Of a stretch of 64,000 nucleotides of DNA, positions 20,098 to 28,942 are shown one piece after another; the first letter of the stretch is position 1; every line of letters begins with the position of its first letter. The notes below the pieces were generated by a model. The model made no database searches, was not told the DNA's origin, and worked only from the letters and a program-made list of their open reading frames with translations. The stretch is taken from positions 1,426,001-1,490,000 of the forward strand of contig AP019416.1 of assembly GCA_004295565.1 (NCBI GenBank), in the 5' to 3' direction. Both the position numbers and the translations under genes were made by a program. Source of the stretch: Vreelandella olivaria (lineage in GTDB: Bacteria > Pseudomonadota > Gammaproteobacteria > Pseudomonadales > Halomonadaceae).

Positions 20098-20924
20098 TTA
20101 TACACTCACGGCGTTCGGCAGCAGAGCCTGTCGAGCGCCCTCATGCTTACTCTGCATTCCCCAGCGCTTTTCCCAGCCCACTAAAGTAGCCGCTGAACGC
20201 TGCATTGATCTGCTCCCGCTGTGAGCCTCGTGGGTAAAGGCCTCTTTCCGCTTCAGGAGAGGCCTTGGTGCCTTGACCAGGAAGTGATTGGTGATGGCGG
20301 CATCCTGCACAAAGGCTTCGAAAGCGCGGGCGCAGAGCTCTTCAGGTTTGCTGTAGTAGAGCTGACCGAGTTTTTTGTCCATTTGTGCGGAGCGCTTAAA
20401 CAGCTCGCTAGGTTGATCGCCTGCTGGCTGCAGCAGAATAGCCTTGAAGCACTTCATCAATAATTGATTAAGCGGGTGGGGATGGGCTCTGCATCGGCAA
20501 GCCAGGCGGTAGAGGCGAACATGCCGACTGGCGTGCCGCGAAAACACTTGCTGGCGATATAATGATCAAAAGCATGAAACCACTCGTGGGCAATGCTGCC
20601 GGGGCCAGCATTTTTGGCCAGTGAGAAACTGCGCTGGCTGGGGTCATAGTGAGCAGAAACGCCAGGTCGACCACCGCTGCCGTACTGAAGTGCGATTGAG
20701 CCGCGTAGTGAAATTAATGCCTCTGGCCCCTGTAGAATCAGCATGAGATCGCACAGCGCATCATGAAACAGCTCAGCAGCCCGGTCGCGTTCAGCGTTGG
20801 TGACCCAGCGGCCAATCTCAATGGAGCGAAAATCAAACTGGCGCCGTATCAAGGCAAAGCTACTCGTTTGCCCCTGGCGATGGTCAGGCCCGTTGCGGTA
20901 AAAATCCCGCGCTTCGATGCTCAC
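20098..20924 (-). CDS. CLCA_X / LPD1-like protein with HExxH motif (one frameshift)
   Basis: A cytoplasmic-looking protein with a metallopeptidase-type motif: AKNAGPGSIAHEWFHAFDHY, preceded by LFHDALCDLMLILQGPEALI and GSIALQYGSGGRPGVSAHYD. These match proteins annotated as CLCA_X family or as carrying the large polyvalent protein domain LPD1 (recalled, not searched). The GTG at 20924 follows AAGGAG and is preferred. A break near 20500 joins it to the C-terminal part with SKPEELCARAFEAFVQDAAI. About 276 codons. The HEWFH motif suggests zinc binding; the activity is unknown. Confidence 0.75.
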
Positions 20925-21017
20925 TTGTCGTGTCTCCTTGCATTCCGCTATCCAGACCCCCACTAACTAACTGTAACGCATTTTAATTGCCTCATTTTCC
21001 ACCGTCAGGAGAGAGAT

Positions 21018-21703
21018 ATGAGCAAGCGTATTTTAGTAGTATTAACGTCTCACGATCAGTTGGGCGATACCGGTAATAAAACCGGTTTTGGCTCGAAGAG
21101 CTGGCAGCCCCTTATTATGTCTTTAAAGACGCGGGTGCTGAAGTAACCTTGGCATCGCCCAAGGGCGGGCAGCCGCCGCTGGATCCCAAAAGTGACGCAG
21201 ACGATAGCCAAACCGATGAAACGCGCCGCTTTAAGCAAGATGAAAACGCTAACGCGGAGCTTGCCGCGACCCATCGTTTGAGCGACATGAAGGCTGATAA
21301 CTTCGATGCGGTATTTTACCCAGGAGGCCATGGCCCGCTATGGGATCTCGTCGACGATGCGGACTCCATTCGCTTGATCGAAACCTTTATCGCCCAAGGC
21401 AAACCGGTTGCCTCGGTTTGTCACGCGCCGATTGTCCTGGTGAATGCCAAAGACAGCGCTGGAGAGCCGCTAGTAAAAGGCCGCCAAGTAACGGGCTTTA
21501 CCAACGGCGAAGAAGAGGCCGTTGGCTTGACCAATATCGTGCCGCATTTGGTTGAAGATGCCTTGCAAAAGTGCGGCGGGATTTATAGCAAAGCGGATGA
21601 TTTCACTCCTTATGTACGTGAGGATGGCCAACTGATCACCGGGCAAAACCCGCCTTCCTCGGCGCTGACAGCTGAGACGCTGATGGCATGTCTGATGAAA
21701 TAG
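21018..21703 (+). CDS. DJ-1/PfpI family protein, Hsp31/glyoxalase III-like (one frameshift)
   Basis: A class I glutamine-amidotransferase-like protein of the DJ-1 superfamily. The nucleophile Cys is in KPVASVCHAPIVLVNAKDS, and the Glu/oxyanion region is DNFDAVFYPGGHGPLWDLVD. A partner stretch reads VTGFTNGEEEAVGL, with GQNPPSSALTAETLMACL at the end, typical of the family. The product is about 229 residues. It starts at 21018 after a purine-rich site. A break near 21083 is a T run one short (KTGFWLEELAAPY once restored). The likely role is protein repair or methylglyoxal detoxification, as for relatives. Confidence 0.88.
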
Positions 21704-21732
21704 CGCACCATTGTCAATATCGCGTTTGGTGA

Positions 21733-21760
21733 CAACGGCGAGGTTCTCCTCGCCGTTGCT
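21733..21760 (+). terminator. Terminator after the DJ-1 family gene
   Basis: A perfect 11-bp stem, CAACGGCGAGG/CCTCGCCGTTG, with a TTCT loop. It is followed by CTATTTT, a short and imperfect T tract. Confidence 0.6.
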
Positions 21761-21858
21761 ATTTTGGGTACTAAAGAGATTCCGGCTACGCTTATAGGGC
21801 AGTAGGTTATTCAGTGGCAATCGCTGTGTTCGCATCAGCTCAAAAGGAGACGACTAGC

Positions 21859-22595
21859 ATGGAAACAGCACGCGTCTATCGGATGAAGACGGCAGAACAT
21901 CTTTGCCCATTCGGTATGAAAACGGTCGATTTGTTAAAGCGGAAAGGCTACCAGGTCGATGACCATCCGCTGACATCCCGAGATGAAATCGAGGCATTCA
22001 AGAATCAGGAGAAGGTGGATACCACCCCGCAAACCTATATCGGCGATAAACGTATTGGGGGTATGAAGAGGTGCGCGAGCATTTAGGCATGAGCGTGCCA
22101 AGTGCAAAAGAGACTTCCTATCGGCCGGTGATCGCCATTTTTGTGACCGCTTTGCTCATTGGGCTGGCGGTTAGCTGGGTTGCCAATGGCACCTTAGTGG
22201 CGGCACGAATGCCCGAATATGCGGTGGCCACGGCCATGGTGCTGCTGGGTTTGCAGAAGCTGCAGGATGTAGAAAGCTTTAGCACAATGTTCCTCAACTA
22301 CGACCTACTGGCTCAGCGCTATGTCCCTTATAGCTATGTGTACCCCTACGCAGAGACTCTGGCAGGGGTACTAATGCTGGCCGGTGCCATGCTTTGGCTA
22401 GCAGCACCGCTGGCGCTGTTTATCGGCACGGTGGGCGCGGTGTCGGTTTTTAAAGCCGTATATGTGGATAAGCGTGAGTTGAAATGCGCCTGCGTTGGCG
22501 GAAGCAGCAATGTGCCCCTAGGGTTTGTATCGCTGACAGAAAATATCGCCATGGTACTGATGGGGCTATGGATGCCGCTGAAAATGTTGCTTTAA
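21859..22595 (+). CDS. Glutaredoxin-MauE/DoxX-like membrane fusion (one frameshift)
   Basis: An N-terminal glutaredoxin-like domain (YRMKTAEHLCPFGMKTVDLL, DTTPQTYIGDKRIGGYEEVR) is fused to a four-helix MauE-like membrane domain. The latter includes YAVATAMVLLGLQKLQDVES, YAETLAGVLMLAGAMLWLAA and ELKCACVGGSSNVPLGFVSL. The active site is CPFG, a single-Cys form, so it is not a classical dithiol enzyme; the membrane part carries its own Cys-x-Cys. The start is the ATG at 21859 after AAGGAGA. The break near 22060 is a G run one short; restored, the two domains are continuous, about 246 residues. Likely role: redox or disulfide handling at the inner membrane (inference). Confidence 0.85.
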
Positions 22596-22681
22596 CAATC
22601 GTCATCAAAAACCTGCTTGGCTAAAGTGCTGTTTAAAATCCAAAATCCGTTAAAAACAATTTATTTGCCGCTACATATCAC

Positions 22682-22710
22682 AGGTTAGATAAACCCGCTG
22701 TTATAAAGCG
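22682..22710 (+). promoter_or_regulatory. Promoter element of CsrB-like sRNA 1
   Basis: AGGTTAGATAAA at 22682-22693 is followed by TATAAA about 11 bases later and then CACTGTG. The same twelve bases, the same 17-base distance and the same CACTGTG occur before the second sRNA at 23410. No good -35 box is present, which suggests an activator binds the shared element. Confidence 0.65.
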
Positions 22711-22859
22711 CACTGTGTGCACACAGCGAAGGGAACTCGCGACAGGGAAGAACAAGCAAGGATTGCTTGTGTAACACAAGGATGCACAAACAGGGTGTTT
22801 GTGGTGCAAGATCAGGAAGACCTGATGAAAACCCGGCCAAGGATTGGCCGGGTTTCTTT
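22711..22859 (+). ncRNA. CsrB/RsmY-like regulatory sRNA 1
   Basis: About 149 bases, packed with GGA motifs placed in hairpin loops as expected for RNAs that titrate CsrA/RsmA. ACAAGCA-AGGAT-TGCTTGT at 22752-22770 is a perfect stem with AGGAT in the loop. GCGA-AGGGAAC-TCGC, ATCAGG-AAGA-CCTGAT and ACAAACA-GGG-TGTTTGT follow the same plan. It ends in a terminator whose own loop is AGGA. A 60-codon frame on the other strand is a shadow. A paralogue lies at 23439. Identification is by structure; the family name cannot be fixed without a covariance search. Confidence 0.78.
22829..22859 (+). terminator. Terminator of sRNA 1
   Basis: The stem AACCCGGCCA/TGGCCGGGTT has an AGGAT-containing loop and is followed by TCTTT. 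The GGA in the loop may double as a CsrA site. Confidence 0.8.
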
Positions 22860-23003
22860 GACATCAATGACAGTTTAATTAAACTCTTATAACGCTTTTA
22901 TTAACTTTTTATGCTTGCGGTGCGCGCTACTGATGATAGGGCGTCTGCGTTACAAACAATTACTCCTTTCTACAATAGCGTCGTCGGTAAGAAAACGCTT
23001 CCT

Positions 23004-23218
23004 TCAACAAGCATAGTGATAATAAAGCGAGCTTAATTCATTCATGGGTGTTTCAACCGCTGTTTGGCAGTTTAGGCAGCGTATAGTGGCGCTGTTCTTG
23101 CCGGTGCCTTCCAAGCGGAAGCGATTAAAAACGGATTCTTGGGTGACTCTGAGTTACCGCAATGACGACAGATGACATCCAGTCCGTTGACTTTGTTGAT
23201 AATTATAATGTCGCGCAC
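23004..23218 (-). CDS. Small zinc-ribbon-like protein (one frameshift)
   Basis: A short gene starting with GTG at 23218 behind a very strong ribosome site (TAGGAGGT). The N-terminus DIIIINKVNGLDVICRHCGN holds the first C-x-x-C. After a one-base break near 23145 the frame continues VTQESVFNRFRLEGTGKNSA, then TIRCLNCQTAVETP with the second C-x-x-C, and ends SSLYYHYAC. About 71 residues. Two C-x-x-C pairs suggest a zinc ribbon. It sits between the two CsrB-like sRNA genes on the opposite strand. The function is unknown. Confidence 0.6.
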
Positions 23219-23409
23219 GCTGACCTCCTACCAGTAGGTTGTTGATGGTTCAGGCGTGGTAACGTCCGTGTAGAGCCGTATCGTTATCGATACTTACAAA
23301 AGTATAGCGCTGCTGGTCATAAGCGCCATATAAAAATATAAAATAATGTGCTTTAAATGAGTGCAATTAATCTAAGTAAAAAAAGATAATTTTTCCGTTT
23401 TGATAACAT

Positions 23410-23438
23410 AGGTTAGATAAATAACTTGCTTTAAGGTT
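23410..23438 (+). promoter_or_regulatory. Promoter element of CsrB-like sRNA 2
   Basis: AGGTTAGATAAA at 23410-23421, then 17 bases containing TTTAAG, then CACTGTG: the same layout as upstream of sRNA 1. A conserved block next to the start of two paralogous sRNAs suggests common control, as with GacA for Rsm RNAs. The element does not look like the usual GacA box. Confidence 0.65.
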
Positions 23439-23589
23439 CACTGTGGGCGAACACCATAAGGAAGTGGCAACAGGGAAGATCGAGCTGGGAAAGCTTACGC
23501 TCATGGAAGCACAAACAGGATGTTTGTGAAGACAGATCAAGGAAGGTTTGATAAAGCCCCGGCCAGGGAAAGGTCGGGGCTTCTTTTTT
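23439..23589 (+). ncRNA. CsrB/RsmY-like regulatory sRNA 2
   Basis: About 151 bases with some seven GGA motifs. ACAAACA-GGA-TGTTTGT is a perfect stem with AGGAT at the tip. AGCT-GGGA-AAGCT, CACCATAAGGAAGTGG and ATCAAGGAAGGTTTGAT follow the same plan. It shares promoter, first bases, ACAGGGAAGA and the ACAAACA stem with sRNA 1 but is otherwise diverged, so the duplication is old. Its terminator touches the 3' end of the converging peptidase gene. Confidence 0.78.
23554..23589 (+). terminator. Terminator of sRNA 2, overlapping the end of the peptidase gene
   Basis: AAGCCCCGGCC pairs with GGTCGGGGCTT around an AGGGAAA loop and is followed by CTTTTTTA. The last bases overlap the peptidase stop on the minus strand, and the hairpin may end both transcripts. 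Confidence 0.8.
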
Positions 23590-24928
23590 ATACGCTTGTT
23601 TTACTTTTGCCTTTCTTCTTGTTTTTCTTGCTGTGATTGCTTTGGTTACTTGCTTGGCTCTCGCTACTTTCGTCGTTGTTACCATCATCCTCACTGTCAG
23701 GCTTGTCGCTGCCTTGGTGAGTAAGCGGGCTCGCCTGGTCTAAGCGTGGGTGGTTATCCAGGAATTCACGCTGTAGGTCAGGTATGGCATCCAAGGCTTG
23801 CAGGGTATGGGTGAGGGCGTGAATAGCCGCCAGCACGTCCTGGGTATGGCCTGTTTCTGAGATGGTGTGCATGTTGCGGATGGGAAACCCAATCGAGGTA
23901 GCGGCACTGTCGATAGAGGCCAGTACGCCCGCCATACCATCGGTACCCGTATCTACACCCACAATATCGCGCTGCAGCGGAATGCCTTGCTCTTTAGCGG
24001 CAGTGGCGATAATCCGGTTGAGCTGTTCGCTGGCAATCGAGCCCACCGCCATGGTGAAGCCTTTGCCCATCTCTAGCGGCTGCATGCGCTTGTCGCCAAT
24101 ACCGGGCGCAGCCACATAGTCGTGGTTTACGTCCACGCCAATCAAGGCATCCGGCTTCATTTCGCCCGCCATCACTCTGCTGCCGAAACGGCCAATTTCT
24201 TCGTAGCTGGCAATCGCAAACAGCACGCGCACGTTTTGGGTGCCGCCTGCTTCGGCGATCAAACGCGCTACCTCAGCCGCTACAAAACAGCCCAGGCCGT
24301 TATCCAGGTAAGCGCCGTAGAACGTATTAGGGCTGAAGCCTGGGCGAATAGGGCGGTCAAAATAATCGAGTCGCCGGGGCGAACACCCAGGTTCAGCACT
24401 TGCTGCTTTTGTTTTCGCCGTGGATCTGTAGATCCAGGTAGATCTGCTCTTTTTCAGGCCTTTGCTACCATCGCGCTGGGCAGGGTCAGAGAAGTGAATA
24501 GCGCCCAGTGCTTCAACCGTGCCGCCTTCAATACAGCGATAGCTGCCGGGGGCGTCCGGGTCTTCGCTAAACAGCTTCACTTCATGGCCGATCAGCACGG
24601 TGGGCAGGAAGGAGTCCGTGTTGATCCAGATCTTGCCGTCCTCGCCAATCGAGCGCACCTGCATACGGATTTTGTCCGCATGGCCGATCAGCATGACCTT
24701 GAACATATCGTCGCGGTCAGGGTGGGTGTCCAACACAACCCCCGCGTTGCCCTTAAACTGGTGAAGGTGCCAGCCTTTAGGGGCGAAAGATTCGAAATGT
24801 GGCTTCAGCACGCCATATGTCATGGCGGCTTCCAAACCTACCGGGCTGGGAGCCGCAAGGATTTCGCGCATTAGTTTGAACTGCGCGTCGGGCATCGGCT
24901 GTGTCCAGGGTTTTGCACTATCGCTCAT
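23588..24928 (-). CDS. M42 family metallopeptidase with charged C-terminal tail
   Basis: A dinuclear-metal aminopeptidase-type enzyme. Metal-ligand regions are visible in order: VMLIGHADKIRMQVRSIGED (His), GAYLDNGLGCFVAAEVARLI (Asp), FAIASYEEIGRFGSRVMAGE (Glu-Glu), IGVDVNHD (Asp) and NMHTISETGHTQDVLAAIHA (His). Intact overall at 446 residues. Residues about 155-185 read in the wrong frame between two compensating breaks (near 24455 and 24370); the correct reading there is EQIYLDLQIHGEN-like. The last 45 residues are a Ser/Asp/Lys-rich tail ending KKNKKKGKSKTSV, unusual for the family. Stands alone; the peptide substrate is unknown. Confidence 0.85.
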   Translation of the reverse strand: MSDSAKPWTQPMPDAQFKLMREILAAPSPVGLEAAMTYGVLKPHFESFAPKGWHLHQFKGNAGVVLDTHPDRDDMFKVMLIGHADKIRMQVRSIGEDGKIWINTDSFLPTVLIGHEVKLFSEDPDAPGSYRCIEGGTVEALGAIHFSDPAQRDGSKGLKKSRSTWIYRSTAKTKAASAEPGCSPRRLDYFDRPIRPGFSPNTFYGAYLDNGLGCFVAAEVARLIAEAGGTQNVRVLFAIASYEEIGRFGSRVMAGEMKPDALIGVDVNHDYVAAPGIGDKRMQPLEMGKGFTMAVGSIASEQLNRIIATAAKEQGIPLQRDIVGVDTGTDGMAGVLASIDSAATSIGFPIRNMHTISETGHTQDVLAAIHALTHTLQALDAIPDLQREFLDNHPRLDQASPLTHQGSDKPDSEDDGNNDESSESQASNQSNHSKKNKKKGKSKTSV

Positions 24929-25008
24929 CGTTGTCGCTCACTCATTTGAGGTGGATGTTAATCACCTCTAGTCTGCCAGATTCCTATCTCTTGTGTAGAG
25001 AAAACCCC

Positions 25009-25890
25009 TCATGGGTGATCATGTATCAGTTGACGCAGAGCACTCGTTGCGGCGGAAGGAGGATGGCGTCGACTTAATATGATACCCAGCTCACGGCGTA
25101 TGGTTGGCTCGACCAGAGGGCGGTGTTCGATGCCGTCGGTGGCGATCTGACGAAAACTGAGAGAGGGCAGCACGCTAATGCCTAACCCAGCAGCTACCAT
25201 CCTGCCTACCGTGGCGATCTGGCGCGCATCGCATAAAATATCCAGCCGCTCTCCCACGCTCTGCATAATACGGTCAATATCCTGGCGCGAGCTGGAAAGA
25301 CGATTAATGCCAATAAACGGATACTCAGCCAGCTGGCTCCAGGCGACGGCTGCTTGCGCCAGCAATGGATGCCTGCTGGGGCAAACGGCCACATAGCTAT
25401 CTTCAAGCACGGGCTCAAACGTCAGGTCGTCTGCGTCGCTTGGCGGCACTGAAAGACCCAGGTCGGCGCGGCCTTCGCGCACCATTTGATTGATTTGATC
25501 GGCCAGCACATCGTGCAGGCTGAGGTTGATGCGCGGATAGGCCTCATGGAAACGCTTAATAACTCGAGGAAACAGACCCGCTGCGAGGGTGGGTAGGGCG
25601 GCGATCGTCACCTTGCCACGCTGTTTTGAAAACTGGTCGTTAAGATCCTCAAAGGCTTCATTCCAATCATTCAAGAGCCGCACGGCAACGGGCAGAAAGG
25701 CTTCGCCTTCCGGTGTGAGGGCAAGCTGGCGAGTAGTGCGGGCAAACAACGCGCCGCCCACACTCTTCAAGTTTGCGCAACGCGATGGAGATCGCCGGTT
25801 GGGAAAGGTGTATCCGCTCGCTGGCCTCTGCAAGGCTGCGGAATGGGCGACGGCGACAAAAACACGCAACTGCTGGATGCTTGGATTCAT
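25009..25890 (-). CDS. LysR family regulator of the second TAXI-TRAP cluster
   Basis: The open frame is continuous at 293 codons, but residues 16-45 are misread between compensating breaks near 25770 and 25830. The correct helix-turn-helix reads LAEASERIHLSQPAISIALR. The effector domain is clear: GKVTIAALPTLAAGLFPRVI, EGRADLGLSVPP, VAAGLGISVLPSLSFRQIAT. It is divergent from the TAXI receptor gene at 26048 with a 157-base gap, so it probably controls the transporter and AtuA genes. Confidence 0.88.
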   Translation of the reverse strand: MNPSIQQLRVFVAVAHSAALQRPASGYTFPNRRSPSRCANLKSVGGALFARTTRQLALTPEGEAFLPVAVRLLNDWNEAFEDLNDQFSKQRGKVTIAALPTLAAGLFPRVIKRFHEAYPRINLSLHDVLADQINQMVREGRADLGLSVPPSDADDLTFEPVLEDSYVAVCPSRHPLLAQAAVAWSQLAEYPFIGINRLSSSRQDIDRIMQSVGERLDILCDARQIATVGRMVAAGLGISVLPSLSFRQIATDGIEHRPLVEPTIRRELGIILSRRHPPSAATSALRQLIHDHP

Positions 25891-26047
25891 TTGGAAAGTA
25901 AAACATAAATTAAAAACTATTCAATATACAAAACAGAACTGGCAGACCATGCTTGCTGTATCGCATGCAAACAGCGTCGCGATCACCGTTTTACATAAAA
26001 ATCGCTCTACAATAACAATAGCTCGCTTCGCGAGCTTCGGAGACACA

Positions 26048-27012
26048 ATGAAAACGCTACTTACTGCCATGGTGGCCAGCGCCACGGTGCTGGCTGCTGC
26101 TACCCTTCACGCTGATGAGCGCCTGTTGATAGGCTCTACCTCAAGCTCCTCCAGCCACTACAGCTACTTTGTCGCGGTTAACCAGATTATTAATAACCAA
26201 GTCGAAGGAATCAGTTCTTCGGTTGCCGAAACCGGCGCCACGGTGGATAACCTGCGCCGTTTAGGGCGTGATCAAATTGATATGGGGCTGGTCACTACCA
26301 ATACCGGCTATCACGCCTACGCCGGTGAGGAAGATTTTGAAGGCCGCCCCGTAGATAGCCGCCTGCTGTGGGTCTACACCGTGGCACCGCAGAATACCGT
26401 AATGCGCCAGGATGCTGAGGTGGAAACATTCGCTGACTTAAACGGTGTTCGCTTCAATCCAGGCATCACGGGGTCAGCTACTGAAAAAACCACCGAAGCG
26501 GTAATGCGCACGCTAGGTATTGAGCCTGACTATGTGCGTGGCTCAACGACCGATATGGTCGACGCCATGAAAGATGGTCGGGTGATGGGATCCGTTAAGT
26601 CGGGTGTCGGAGAACGCCTGGATGGCTCCTCCATGGATATTGCCACTTTCACACCGATAAGCGTGCTGTCGCTTGATCAAGAACAGGCCGACACACTGCG
26701 CAGCGAAATGCCCGACGTAGCCATTGTCGATGTCCCTGAAGGGGCAGCAGAGGGTATTCCCGCTTACACCACTTGGGCCTTTGGGGTTGCCGTGCACGCC
26801 CATCCGGATATGGATGGAGAGACCGCCTATCAAATCGTCAAAGCCGTAATGGAAAATCCAGAGCCTCAGGTTAATGCGTTTGCGGCCATGCAGGATGCGG
26901 ATATGGCGAAGATGACGTTGGAGGTCGGCACTGTGCCACTTCACGTCGGTGCTGCGCGTTATTTCGAAGAGCAGGGTATGACATCCCCGATGCCTTGCAG
27001 CCTGTTCAGTAA
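26048..27012 (+). CDS. TAXI family TRAP solute receptor, second system
   Basis: A periplasmic receptor with signal KTLLTAMVASATVLAAATLH and cleavage near HADE. TAXI hallmarks: LLIGSTSSSSSHYSYFVAVN, AETGATVDNLRRLGRDQIDM and GVRFNPGITGSATEKTTEAV. A break near 26982 (a G run one short) changes the end. Restored it is YDIPDALQPVQ with a stop at 27012, which leaves a proper gap before the permease; the uncorrected frame would overlap it. About 321 residues. A small hairpin AGCTCGC-TTC-GCGAGCT (26020-26036) lies in its leader. Confidence 0.9.
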
Positions 27013-27027
27013 GGCCAGTCGGAGAAG

Positions 27028-28942
27028 ATGATCATGCGTGAGACACTCACCAAAGGTTTAGCGCTCCTGCTGGGTGGGCTAATTCTTTATACCTCCGCCA
27101 TTGGGCCGTTCGAGAGCTTGATTCAGCGGAGTCTCTTTCTCGCGCTGGTCATCCTGCTAGGGCTTGCCGTTTACCCATTAGGGCAAGGCAAGCGCTGGCG
27201 ACCGCTTGGCATCGCTATTGATACCTTGTTGGCGGTTGGCGTGGTAGTCGCCTGCAGCTATGTGGCGTTCAATCACGAACAAATTCTGGTTGAGCTTCCT
27301 TGGGCAACACCCCGCGATATGCTGCTGACCGGCGTACTCCTAGTGGCCATTCTGGAGCTGTCACGGCGCGCCATCGGCGTGATCTTTCCACTGTTGGTGT
27401 TAGTAGGGTTGGCTTATGCGTGGCTGGGGCGGCAATCCCAGGGCCGCTTGGTCACCGGGGCTTCGATCTTTATTACATGACCGAAACCATCTACCTCGGT
27501 GACTTAGGCGTTTGGGGCATGCTGGTGGGCGTCGCCGCGACGACCATTGCTGCCTTCGTGCTGTTCGGCTGTTTGCTGCTGCACACGGGGGGCGGCAATA
27601 CCTTTATGGATCTGGCGCTGCGTATTAGCGGGCGTTCACCGGGCGGTGCCGCCAAAGTGGCCACGGTGGCCTCCGGACTGTTTGGCATGGTGAGCGGTAG
27701 TGCGGTGGCCAATGTGGCTACGACGGGCAACTTCACCATTCCGATGATGAAGCGCTTGAATTATCCGCGCCCCTTCGCAGCTGGGGTTGAAGCCGTGGCG
27801 TCCACCGGTGGTCAAATCGCACCGCCAATTTTGGGTGCTGCGGCATTTATCATGGCGGAAATTCTCGGTGAGAGTTACTTACGTATTGCCTTAGCGGCCC
27901 TGTTACCAGCGATTCTTTTCTATCTCGGGGTGTTTGTCACTATTCACTTGGTCGCCAAGCGGCGCCAACTGCAGGTAGTGCCCGATGATGAGCTGCCAAG
28001 TTGGTCTGAAGTGATGCGTCCAGAGCGGATCATTCCCATTCTGGCTGCATTAGGCGGGCTGTTTTACGGCGTGCTTAGCGGTCGTTCAATTCAGATGTCG
28101 GCGTTCTACGGCATCTTGATGACCGTGCTGACGTTTGTGCCTTTGCGCTGATAGCCAAGATGCCGCTGCGCGAGGTTGTCGGCAAGTTGGTGGCAGGCTT
28201 GGTTGATGCAGGCAAGGGCATGGTGATTATCGGCGTGCTGCTGGCTGGCGCACAGATTCTGGTCGCGATGATCGGTATGACCGGCATTGGTGTGACGCTA
28301 GCGAGCTTGATCGTCACGGTAGGCGGCGAATCGCTGTTCCTGGTCGCCTTTATCGTCGGCGGCGTGTGTCTGATTTTGGGCATGGGGATCCCGACCACGG
28401 CAGCGTATGTGCTTGTGGCGTCGGTACTGGCGCCCGCGCTCACCACCATCGGTGTGGAGCCACTGATTGCCCACCTGTTTGTTTTTTACTTCGCCACGCT
28501 ATCGGTGATTACACCACCCGTTTGCATTGCGGTATTCGTAGCCTCAGGTATTGCCGACACCAACTGGCTGCCTGCGGCGGTTGAATCGGTGCGCTTGGCG
28601 GCGGCGATCTACGTGATTCCTTTCTTGCTGCTGATCTATCCAGCTTTGGCGGGGTTTGGTACCGCTGTCGATATTGCGTTGGCTAGCTGCCAAGGCGTGG
28701 TGTTCGTAATGGCCTTTGCCGCACTAACGAGTCGCGTAGCGATGACCGGTAAACGCGTCATTGACGTTGTGGCGTTGGTGGTCGTGGTCGCTCTTGCCCT
28801 AACGCCTGGTTGGCTCTCCACGCTAGCCGCGCTGGCATTAATTATTGGGCTGTTTATTCGTCGTCATGCGCTGTTGGATGAAGTGCCTCCGTCACTCTCT
28901 AGTGATCCCCACACTCTTCAGGCCAAGGAGACACAGCTATGA
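27028..28942 (+). CDS. TRAP transporter fused permease, second system (frameshifted)
   Basis: A fused 4TM/12TM permease. The N-terminal part has LILYTSAIGPFESLIQRSLF and DMLLTGVLLVAILELSRRAI. The large-subunit part has GGAAKVATVASGLFGMVSGS with AVANVATTGNFTIPMMKRLN, VEAVASTGGQIAPPILGAAA, and GMGIPTTAAYVLVASVLAPA with STP-like SVITPPVCIAVFVASGIADT. About 638 codons; breaks near 27465 and 28150. The stop overlaps the AtuA start as ATGA. The same architecture as the permease at 18183, but clearly diverged. Confidence 0.9.

Noticed and set aside
24122-24874. A 250-codon open frame on the plus strand
   Set aside because: It lies wholly antisense to the M42 peptidase gene, whose metal-ligand motifs are clear; no ribosome site or known motif.
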